A DNA stretch of 64,000 nucleotides, from the NCBI GenBank assembly GCA_964555705.1, contig CAZKTN010000003.1, positions 61,531 through 125,530 of the forward strand, given 5' to 3'. The notes below the pieces were generated by a model. The model was not told the DNA's origin. It was given only the letters and a program-made list of their open reading frames with translations, and ran no database searches. Each line of letters starts with the position of its first letter. Within the stretch, counting starts at the first letter, position 1. The DNA comes from ZLKRG44 sp964555705. GTDB lineage: Bacteria; Planctomycetota; Phycisphaerae; Phycisphaerales; SM1A02. The position numbers and the translations under genes are program-made. Positions 27,186 to 34,306 of this stretch are shown here, one piece after another.

Positions 27186-29315
27186 CTATCGACCTGACGC
27201 GCCGGCCGGCTCCAGCGCCACCGCAACCTGTCCGGCGCCAGTCGGGTGCGCGGGCGACTGACGCGACTCCCCTGACGCCTCGGGTCTGGAGGCCGCCAAG
27301 GTCCGCCCGTGCGCCCGCAGGAACCTGCCCATCGCCATCACCGGGAAGTAGAGGCGGTACAGGTGGTAGCGCAGGTAGAAGACCTTCGGGAAGCCCGTAC
27401 CCGTGTACTCGGTCTCGCGCCAGCTTCCGGCCGGATCGCCATCGGGGTTTGCGGCGGGGTCCGCGGCGGCGCGCGCATCGAGCTGCGTGCGCGCAAGCCA
27501 CTCGAGCGCGCGGAGGAGGTCCGGGTCGTCTGCTCCGAAGACCTCCTGGAGGATCATCGCGCCCCATGCAGTCTGCGATGCCGTCGACGGCCCTGTCCCG
27601 CGCAGCCTCGGGTCGACGTACGAGTTGGCCGTCTCGCCGAAGGACCCGTCAGCCTTCTGCACGGACTTGACCCATGCGCCCGCACGACGGATCCACTCCG
27701 CATCGCGCGGGACGCCGCAACGGATCGGGCCGATGACGGCCTGCCACGTGCCGTAGATGTAGTTCACGCCCCACCGGCCGAAGAAGGGGCCGTCGGGCTC
27801 CTGGTGCGAGCGGATGTACGCGATCGCGCGGTCCACCACCGCATCGCCCACGCGCATGCCGTGCCAGCTCAGGCACTCGAGCACACGGCCCGTGATGTCG
27901 GGGCACGAGGGGTCCTGCATCGCGTTGTGGTCCGCGAACGGCACGTACTCGAGGATGCGCCGGTCGCGCGTGCGGTCGAAGGCGGCCCATCCGCCATCGT
28001 CGTTCTGCATCGCGAGCATCCAGCGAACGCCGCGACGCGCCGCCCCGACGCTCTCGCGGTCGCCGCAGCGCTGCAGCGCCATCGCCACCATCGCCGTGTC
28101 GTCGCAGTCGGGGTACCACGCGTTCGCGTACTCGAAGTACCAGCCTCCGGCCTGCGTGCCAGGTGCGCAGTTGCGGATCCAGTCGCCGACATGCGCGCAC
28201 TCGCGCCCGCGCAGCCAGTGCGCAGCGCGCGCGAGCCGAGCGTCCCGCGCGTCAAGACCGCAGTCGGTCAGCGCGTAGAGCGCGATTCCGGTGTCCCACA
28301 CCGGAGAGAAGCACGGCTGGATGCGCGCACGCGTGGGCCCGTCGATGATGAACGCATCGAGGTCCCGCTCGGCCTGCTGCACGCGAGGGTCCTCCCGCGG
28401 GATCCCCAGCACCTTGAAAACCACCTGCAGGTAGACCATCGGGGGGAAGATGGCGCCGAGCCCCTCGGTCGGAGCAGGCCGATCCTGGCTGGCGCGGCGC
28501 ATGATCCACTGGAAGGCGTCGGCGATCGCGCGCTCCCGCCAGGGCATCAGCCTGAAGCGGTGCATGAGCTTGAGGGTGCGGTCGACCGTCCTGAAGAATG
28601 CCTTCCATCCGGCCGGCGCGTCCTCGCGCATCCGCATCGTGCGGCGCGCGCGCGCGCTCACGTAGAGCTCATCGATGCGCTGGTGGGGCGCGAGCTCGCG
28701 CACCGGGCGGCGCGCGTTCACGATCGCCAGCGGCAGGATCATCGTGCGGCTCCACGCGCTCACCTTGTCCAGGTGGAAGTAGAACCACCGCGGCAGCCAC
28801 ACGACTTCAGGGGGGATCGCGGGCACCGCATCCCACGGCACCTGGCCGAGCGACGCGAGATAGAAGGTGGTGAACGAGTTGCAGCCCTCCGCGCCGCCAA
28901 GCTCGTGCACCCGCTCCCGCGCGCGCGCCATGTGCGGTGCGGCGGGATCGTCTCCCATCAGCTTCAGGCAGAGGTAGGCCTTGACCGTGGCGCTGATGTC
29001 GATCCCGGAGCCTGGGTACTGGCCCCACCCTCCATCGGCGCGCTGCTGCGCGCGGAGTTGCGCCGCCAGCCGGCACATCATGTCCCACCCGCTGCGGCCA
29101 TCGGCCATCGGCGCGCGCTCCTGGCCCAGGATCCACTTCATGAGCATGTACTCGCTCTGGAGGATCGAGTCGCCCTCGAGCTCTGCGCACCAGTGGCCGT
29201 CCTCGCGCTGCAGGGACGACAGCGCCTCCACCGCAGCACGCACGCTGGCCTCGAGGCGGTCGAGCGCCTCAGGCGCGACGCGCGCGCGCGAACTCTTGGT
29301 GTCCTCTGTGGGCAT
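27186..29315 (-). CDS. shc: Squalene-hopene cyclase
   Basis: This 709-residue enzyme cyclises squalene to hopene for hopanoid membrane lipids. The protonating DXDD motif is present as DCDD at 403-406. Several QW-type repeats are visible, such as QREDGHW near the N-terminus, QQRADGGWGQYPGSG, QNDDGGWAAF and QKADGSFGE, along with FGRWGVNYIYGTW. Oxidosqualene cyclases carry DCTA here, so the double acidic pair favours squalene as substrate. It is a membrane-associated (monotopic) enzyme. ATG at 29315 is chosen as the first Met before the family-like N-terminus. It is followed closely by the binding-protein and chemoreceptor genes. No squalene synthesis genes (hpnCDE) are in the window. Confidence 0.93.
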   Translation of the reverse strand: MPTEDTKSSRARVAPEALDRLEASVRAAVEALSSLQREDGHWCAELEGDSILQSEYMLMKWILGQERAPMADGRSGWDMMCRLAAQLRAQQRADGGWGQYPGSGIDISATVKAYLCLKLMGDDPAAPHMARARERVHELGGAEGCNSFTTFYLASLGQVPWDAVPAIPPEVVWLPRWFYFHLDKVSAWSRTMILPLAIVNARRPVRELAPHQRIDELYVSARARRTMRMREDAPAGWKAFFRTVDRTLKLMHRFRLMPWRERAIADAFQWIMRRASQDRPAPTEGLGAIFPPMVYLQVVFKVLGIPREDPRVQQAERDLDAFIIDGPTRARIQPCFSPVWDTGIALYALTDCGLDARDARLARAAHWLRGRECAHVGDWIRNCAPGTQAGGWYFEYANAWYPDCDDTAMVAMALQRCGDRESVGAARRGVRWMLAMQNDDGGWAAFDRTRDRRILEYVPFADHNAMQDPSCPDITGRVLECLSWHGMRVGDAVVDRAIAYIRSHQEPDGPFFGRWGVNYIYGTWQAVIGPIRCGVPRDAEWIRRAGAWVKSVQKADGSFGETANSYVDPRLRGTGPSTASQTAWGAMILQEVFGADDPDLLRALEWLARTQLDARAAADPAANPDGDPAGSWRETEYTGTGFPKVFYLRYHLYRLYFPVMAMGRFLRAHGRTLAASRPEASGESRQSPAHPTGAGQVAVALEPAGASGR

Positions 29316-29446
29316 GGGCGGATGCGCGCACGGCGTGCGCAAGCGAGCAAGTGTAGCGCGATCGCACGGCGGAACGTGCGGCTGGAGCGGCATCCCGTGC
29401 GCCGCGCGCGGCGCGAGACGGTGCCGAGCGCGCCTTCCTGCCGCCG

Positions 29447-30637
29447 CTACGCGCGCATCACGGACTTCACGGCCACCGGCCTCCGCGTGCGCGCGCTGCG
29501 AAGCGCGGCCTCGAGCACGCACTGCGTCGCGAACGCGTCCTCGAAGTCAGGCAGCGGCACTTCCGGCTCGAGTCCCGAGAGCGTGCGCACGATGTCGGCC
29601 GCCTGGCTCACGAAGCCGTGCTCGTAGCCGATGAGGTGAGCGGGTGGCCAGTACGCGTGCACGTACGGATGAACAGGCTCCGTGCACATGATGCGCGTCC
29701 ATCCGCGCAGTGCCTGCGGCTGCGTGTCATCCCACCACTCGAGCTCGTTCATGCGCTCGAAGTCGAACCGCACAGAGCCGCGCTCGCCGTTGATCTCGAG
29801 CGTGTTGCGGTTCTTGTGGCCCGTCGCGACGCGCGACGCCTCGAACGTGGCCACCGCGCCGCCCGACATGCGCGCGAGGAACGCCACGCAGTCGTCGACG
29901 GTGCTGCGCTGGGTGCGTGCACGCCCCCCGCGGCGCGCAGGAGCGGCCGCACGACGCTCGACGAACGTGCGCTCCACCGCGCCGTTGACCTCGACCACCT
30001 CCTCGCCCGTCACGAAGCGCGCCATGTCCACGATGTGCGCGTTGAGGTCACCGTGCGCGCCGCTTCCCGCGGCCGACGCATCGAACCGCCACAGCATCGG
30101 CGTAGAGGGGCCGCCCCAGTCCTGAAGGTAGGTGGCGCGGACGTGGTAGATGCGGCCGATCCTCCCCTGCCTCACCATGCGGTGCATCAGCGCGACAGCC
30201 GGCGCACGTCGGTAGTTGAACCACACGAACGTGCGGATTCCCTTGCGCGCGGCGGCGCGCGCCGCATCGCGCATGCGACGCGCATCGGCGAGGGTGCCCG
30301 CCAGCGGCTTTTCGCAGGCGACGTGCTTGCCTGCCTTGAGCGCCGCGACCGACATCGCCGCATGGAGGTTGTTGGGCACCGCCACATCCACAAGGGTGAC
30401 AGAAGGATCCGCCACCAGGTCGCGCCAGTCCGCCGTCGAGCGCGTCCATCCCCAACGCCTGCCGAACTCGTGGGTCTCCGCGGCATCCTTCCCGGCCACG
30501 CAGGCAAGCGCCGGGGCGGGAAGGTCGAAGAACCGCGGCGCCCCAGCCCACGCCACCGAGTGGGCGCGACCCATGAACTTGGTTCCGATGAGGCCCACAC
30601 CGAGCGGACCGTGATGACGAGTGCGGGCGCGCGGCAT
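29447..30637 (-). CDS. Gfo/Idh/MocA family NAD(P)-dependent oxidoreductase
   Basis: This 396-residue protein has an N-terminal Rossmann domain with VGLIGTKFMGRAHSVAW. The family lysine motif CEKPLAG follows, then a C-terminal alpha/beta domain with GDLNAHIVDMARFVTG. Members of the family oxidise or reduce sugars, inositols and related compounds. The central HxxD-type segment (H in AHIVD) is consistent with an active enzyme. Substrate cannot be assigned. ATG at 30637 is used. It is 131 bases upstream of the squalene-hopene cyclase gene on the same strand and divergent from the repeat-protein gene, with a 32-base gap between starts. Confidence 0.88.
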   Translation of the reverse strand: MPRARTRHHGPLGVGLIGTKFMGRAHSVAWAGAPRFFDLPAPALACVAGKDAAETHEFGRRWGWTRSTADWRDLVADPSVTLVDVAVPNNLHAAMSVAALKAGKHVACEKPLAGTLADARRMRDAARAAARKGIRTFVWFNYRRAPAVALMHRMVRQGRIGRIYHVRATYLQDWGGPSTPMLWRFDASAAGSGAHGDLNAHIVDMARFVTGEEVVEVNGAVERTFVERRAAAPARRGGRARTQRSTVDDCVAFLARMSGGAVATFEASRVATGHKNRNTLEINGERGSVRFDFERMNELEWWDDTQPQALRGWTRIMCTEPVHPYVHAYWPPAHLIGYEHGFVSQAADIVRTLSGLEPEVPLPDFEDAFATQCVLEAALRSARTRRPVAVKSVMRA

Positions 30638-30669
30638 GCGTTTGGCCTCCAATCCGTATCCTACGACCC

Positions 30670-31833
30670 ATGATCGAACAGCACGCATCGTCCGGATCCA
30701 CAGGCGACGACCGCATCGACTCCATCTCCGCGCGCCTCGGTGCCCTCGAGCGGGAGATCGCGGCGGCGCACACGCGCGAGCGACGGTGGAAGCGTGTGGC
30801 GCTGGCGACCGCGCTGCCTCTGGTCGCGCTCGCGTGCGTTGCGGCGACGCAGGCCACTGGAATCAGCGACGTGGTGCGCGCGCGGCGCTTTGAGGTTGTG
30901 GACTCGAGCAACCGCGTCGTCTTCCTCGCCGCCGTCGGCGAGCACGGCGGGCAAGTCGACCTCTGGGGCCCAGCGGGAGCGAACGTCGTGCGCATGGGCG
31001 CGAACGCCCAGGGCGGCGACCTTGCCATGTGGAATGCGCGCGGCGAGCTCGTCACGGGCATGTACGCGACGGAGGTCGGCGGCCGTGTCGAGACGAACAC
31101 CGCCGACGGATCCATGACTGCGATGCTCGCCACCAACGAGAGGGGTCCTGCGTTCGCGATCGCCGACGCGGAGGGCCGTCCCCTCTTCGCGGCGGCGGCC
31201 GCGGAAGGCAGCGTCGGCGTCTCGGTGCGGAGCGCCGAAGGACGCGAGCTGGTGGCGATGGGCGCGGCGGCAGGGAAGGCCGGCGTCATGCGGGTCGCCG
31301 ACGCTGCGGGCGTTCCGGTCGTGGAGCTCACCTCCGGCGACGACGGAGGCACAGTGACCTGCGCCACGCGCGCCGGCACGCGCGCCGCAGCGCTTGGAGT
31401 GATGGCGCCGGACGCAGGCGGATCGATGGCGCTCTATGCGCCGGGCGGCAACGAGACGGTGTCCGCGCAGGCTCGCACCGATGCGGGCGCGCAGATCACG
31501 CTCGGTCGCTCCGCCGACGAGCCAATGATGGTGATGCAGACGGGCGCCGCGGATGCGCCGCTCTTCTCGCTCATGTCCGGCGGCCTTCGCCTTGTGGGTC
31601 TCGGCGCCACCGCCAACGGCGGGCTGCTCAACCTCGGCAACGCATCGGGCACCCCAGTCGTCGTGGTCGGCGCGGCCGCTGATGCCGATGGGGGCGCGAT
31701 GAGCCTGCGTGGAGGCCAAGGCCAGCAGCTCGTGCGCGTCGGCATCGACAGGGTGGGCGCTGGCGAGGTCGCGGTCTACGACGGCCCCGGCCTGCGCAAG
31801 AAGGTGCTCGGCGCGGTCAGCAGCGCGCCCTGA
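30670..31833 (+). CDS. Membrane-anchored repeat protein, probably beta-solenoid
   Basis: I do not recognise a named family. The 387-residue protein has a short charged N-terminal coil (ISARLGALEREIAAAH). A single hydrophobic helix lies at about 44-62 (VALATALPLVALACVAATQ). About 320 residues of degenerate repeats of roughly 30-40 residues follow. Each combines short beta strands with small residues and turns of the type NA.G.xV and GGxLxL, as in QVDLWGPAGANVVRMG and GGLLNLGNASGTPVVVVGA. Such regular Gly/Ala/Val-rich strands suggest a beta-solenoid lying outside the cytoplasmic membrane. There are no catalytic motifs. The role could be structural or surface-binding. Confidence 0.7.
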   Translation: MIEQHASSGSTGDDRIDSISARLGALEREIAAAHTRERRWKRVALATALPLVALACVAATQATGISDVVRARRFEVVDSSNRVVFLAAVGEHGGQVDLWGPAGANVVRMGANAQGGDLAMWNARGELVTGMYATEVGGRVETNTADGSMTAMLATNERGPAFAIADAEGRPLFAAAAAEGSVGVSVRSAEGRELVAMGAAAGKAGVMRVADAAGVPVVELTSGDDGGTVTCATRAGTRAAALGVMAPDAGGSMALYAPGGNETVSAQARTDAGAQITLGRSADEPMMVMQTGAADAPLFSLMSGGLRLVGLGATANGGLLNLGNASGTPVVVVGAAADADGGAMSLRGGQGQQLVRVGIDRVGAGEVAVYDGPGLRKKVLGAVSSAP

Positions 31834-31930
31834 GCGACCGCATCGCCGTCGGCGGCAGGAAAGTACGGAACGCGCGTGTCGCCACGGGCACATCGCCCCG
31901 CGCGATGCGCGCTGGCTCCCCCGAGCAGGC

Positions 31931-32344
31931 TCACGCCACCGGCGTGAATGTCGCGCCGCTCTGCACGTAGAAGTTCAGCAGCTGGCCCGTCGCGAAGTCC
32001 GACGCGGCCTGTCCGGGCGCCACCTCAAGCCACATGGGCACCACAACATCGGCAAGCACGCGGTTGCGCTCGATGTCGGTCGCGATGACGCGGCCCTGGA
32101 CGATGCGCGGATGGCCGTCGACAGGCTCGATGAAGACGCCGCCACCGGCCGCGTGATTCATCTTCAGAGCCTTCGCATGCACGATGCCGCGCACCCGCCT
32201 GCCCACGTGCGGCGCGAGGTCGCGCTCGTCAGCGGCGCACGCGAGCCGGATCAGGTAGTTGGTGCCGGGAACGCGCAGGACCACATGACCGTCTGATGCG
32301 GTCATGAGCACGCCTGTCGCGACATCGCTCACGGTGGTGGACAT
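31931..32344 (-). CDS. Hypothetical protein, 137 residues
   Basis: I do not recognise a family. The protein starts MSTTVSDVATGVLMTASDG and is predicted soluble and rich in beta strands (HVVLRVPGTNYLIRLAC, PRIVQGRVIATDI, NRVLADVVVPMWLEV). It has a conserved-looking end, FATGQLLNFYVQSGATFTPV. The composition is normal for the window and has no export signal, which supports a real gene. ATG at 32344 is chosen because the upstream part of the frame looks like noise. It lies between the repeat-protein gene (convergent) and the amidotransferase gene. Confidence 0.6.
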   Translation of the reverse strand: MSTTVSDVATGVLMTASDGHVVLRVPGTNYLIRLACAADERDLAPHVGRRVRGIVHAKALKMNHAAGGGVFIEPVDGHPRIVQGRVIATDIERNRVLADVVVPMWLEVAPGQAASDFATGQLLNFYVQSGATFTPVA

Positions 32345-32457
32345 GGGGAGGAAGGGTAGCGCGGGAGAGTGCGCGCGGTCATCCGATCCCGGATAGCTCC
32401 CACGTGCCGCACGGATCGTGCGCCGACGCGGCCACGGACCGTTGCCGCTCCCGCAGC

Positions 32458-33048
32458 TCACGCGACGCTGCGGAGGAAGTTTCCCACGAGCGCCGGCCCC
32501 TCACCGCTCAGGAAGCTCTCCGGGTGGAACTGCACGCCATCCATGGGGCAGCTGCGGGATCCTGGGCCTATCCACCGCAGTCCCATCACCAGGCCTTCGG
32601 GCGTCCACGCGCTCACCTCGAAGGGGCCGGCCACCGAGGACCGCTCCACGACGAGCGAGTGGTACCGCGCAACCGTCATCGGGCGCGGAAGGCCCTCGAA
32701 CAGCCCGCGGCCGTCGTGCTCGATCGCGCTCGTCTTCCCATGCACAGGTTCGGGTGCCCTCACGACGCGCATCCCGAAGGCGTCTGCCATCGCCTGATGG
32801 CCAAGGCACACACCGAGGATGGGCACGCGCCCCGCGAGCGTCCGGATCGCGTCGCGGCAGATGCCGCTCTCGGCAGGAGAGCAGGGTCCGGGAGAGATGA
32901 CAAGCGCAGACAGCCCCATCGATGCGAGCCGCTCCGCGTCGAGCTCGTCGTTGCGCACCACGCGCACGTCGGCGCCGGGCCTCTGCTGCCCGATCGCATG
33001 CACCAGGTTCCACGTGAACGAGTCGTAGTTGTCAAGGACCAGGATCAT
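32458..33048 (-). CDS. pabA: Glutamine amidotransferase subunit of anthranilate or aminodeoxychorismate synthase
   Basis: This 196-residue class I glutamine amidotransferase releases ammonia for a chorismate-using partner. It starts MILVLDNYDSFTWNL, exactly the TrpG/PabA opening. The nucleophile Cys is in GVCLGHQAMA, and the His and Glu are in GVQFHPESFLS. HGKTSAIEHDG is another family segment. TrpG and PabA cannot be separated by sequence alone, and no trpE or pabB is nearby. The start ATG lies inside the last codons of the ZIP transporter gene (17-base same-strand overlap), suggesting coupled translation. Confidence 0.88.
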   Translation of the reverse strand: MILVLDNYDSFTWNLVHAIGQQRPGADVRVVRNDELDAERLASMGLSALVISPGPCSPAESGICRDAIRTLAGRVPILGVCLGHQAMADAFGMRVVRAPEPVHGKTSAIEHDGRGLFEGLPRPMTVARYHSLVVERSSVAGPFEVSAWTPEGLVMGLRWIGPGSRSCPMDGVQFHPESFLSGEGPALVGNFLRSVA

Positions 33049-34042
33049 GGCTGTGATCGTGGTCATGGTCGTGGCTGTGGCCGTGATCGTGGCTCGGGTC
33101 GGTGCACGACGCGCCATGCTCGTGCGAGTGCGTCGCCGCCTCGAGGCGCCCGATGCCCCATGCGATGCCAAGTCCCGCGACGAGCGCAGCCGTGAGTCCA
33201 AGACGGTCATGCGAGTGGAACTGCAGCTCCGGCAGCAGGTCCGCGGCCGCGATGCACAGGAAGGTGCCCGCGCTGAACGCGAGCGCGAGGCCGAGGATCC
33301 CGGAGCTGTCGCCGCGCACGCCAAGCGCGAAGGCTGCCGCGCCGAGCGGCACGATGGCCGCGAACACCACGTTCATCACGTGGCGCCGCGCCGCGCTCGC
33401 GCCCGCAGCGGCCAGCATCGTGGAGAGCGTCATCGCATCGAATGGCTTGTGCAGGAGCACCACCAGCACGGTGGCGAAGCCGGCCAGCGCGCCATGGCCC
33501 TCGCGTGCGCCGAGCTCGATGGCCGCAGCGATCGCGATGCCCTCGAGCGCGCTGTGGAGCCCGAGTCCCGCGAAGGCGCCGATCCATCCGCCGCGCCCGA
33601 GCATCGCAGGCGCACCAGCGCCGGCCGCAGCGCCGGCAGCGGACGCCGCAGCAGGGCCCGCGCCAGAACCATGCGCGTGGACGTGCCCATGGTGCCCGTG
33701 GCTGCAGGCGTGCGCCTCACCATCTGCATCGACCGGCTCGTGCCGGTGGTGGTCGAGGAACCGCGCGAGCACGAACATCACGATGAACCCGAGCACCGCG
33801 GCGATCATCACGGGCTCGATGCCGTCATGCGTGGCCACGGCCGACGGGCCGCGCGCCATGAACGCATGCGGCAGCATGTGGAAGCATGCCACGCCGAGCA
33901 TGACGCCGGCCACCGCGCTCAGCGCGAACTGGAGCGCACGGTGCCCGAGCCTGATGCGGATTGCGGCCGCACCGCCCGCAACGCTTGCGGCGCACACGAC
34001 GGCAAGCGAGATGATCAGCGCGATGGTCGGTGAGATGTCCAC
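33032..34042 (-). CDS. ZIP family divalent metal transporter
   Basis: This 336-residue membrane protein has about eight predicted transmembrane helices and the ZIP layout. A His-rich loop (HACSHGHHGHVHAHG) lies between helices III and IV, followed by the metal-path helices with LHSALEGIAIAAAI and VVLLHKPFDAM. The C-terminal tail is extremely rich in His and Asp (SHDHGHSHDHDHDHSHD). ZIP proteins import Zn, Fe or other divalent ions. The His tail may buffer or sense metal. The start is a GTG at 34042. It overlaps pabA by 17 bases and is separated from the upstream tRNA by a terminator. Confidence 0.88.
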   Translation of the reverse strand: MDISPTIALIISLAVVCAASVAGGAAAIRIRLGHRALQFALSAVAGVMLGVACFHMLPHAFMARGPSAVATHDGIEPVMIAAVLGFIVMFVLARFLDHHRHEPVDADGEAHACSHGHHGHVHAHGSGAGPAAASAAGAAAGAGAPAMLGRGGWIGAFAGLGLHSALEGIAIAAAIELGAREGHGALAGFATVLVVLLHKPFDAMTLSTMLAAAGASAARRHVMNVVFAAIVPLGAAAFALGVRGDSSGILGLALAFSAGTFLCIAAADLLPELQFHSHDRLGLTAALVAGLGIAWGIGRLEAATHSHEHGASCTDPSHDHGHSHDHDHDHSHDPGP

Positions 34043-34124
34043 AGGCAGTTTCGCTCAGGCCTCAGGCCTGGAGTTGCGCGACCATTCTCGCGCGCGGCAG
34101 AGGGCGAGGCGCCGAGCCTCCACG

Positions 34125-34149
34125 AAAAACCCCCGCACAGGCGCGGGGG
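34125..34149 (-). terminator. Intrinsic terminator of the tRNA-Ala gene
   Basis: Read on the minus strand, a 7-bp stem CCCCCGC / GCGGGGG (34149-34143 with 34136-34130) and a six-base loop are followed by TTTTT (34129-34125). It lies 20 bases beyond the tRNA 3' end and shields the ZIP gene from tRNA transcription. Confidence 0.85.
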
Positions 34150-34168
34150 CATTCGTGATTCGCTGCAG

Positions 34169-34241
34169 TGGAGTGGATGAGGATCGAACTCACAACCTCC
34201 TCGATGCGACCGAGGCGCTCTCCCAATTGAGCTACCACCCC
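34169..34241 (-). tRNA. tRNA-Ala (anticodon CGC)
   Basis: A full 73-nt cloverleaf is visible on the minus strand. It has a seven-pair acceptor stem that includes G3-T70 (the alanine identity pair), D arm GCTC/GAGC, anticodon stem CCTCG/CGAGG with loop GTCGCAT, T arm GTGAG/CTCAT with TTCGATC, and discriminator A. The anticodon CGC reads GCG. CCA is not encoded, so it must be added after transcription. Confidence 0.95.
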
Positions 34242-34255
34242 AAGGGAGACCGACC

Positions 34256-34284
34256 AATATACCCATCCGCCCCGCCACTGACCA
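34256..34284 (-). promoter_or_regulatory. Candidate promoter of tRNA-Ala
   Basis: On the minus strand TGGTCA (34284-34279) and TATATT (34261-34256) are 17 bases apart and resemble -35 and -10 elements. The -10 ends 15 bases before the first tRNA base, a good distance. Confidence 0.5.
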
Positions 34285-34306
34285 GCGCGGATACCTTGCG
34301 GCAGCG

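Noticed and set aside
27309..29627. A 772-codon plus-strand open frame opposite squalene-hopene cyclase
   Set aside because: It is antisense to a well-conserved enzyme with intact motifs.
33049..33324. N-terminal extension of the amidotransferase
   Set aside because: It is out-of-frame reading of the ZIP transporter; the family start is at 33048.
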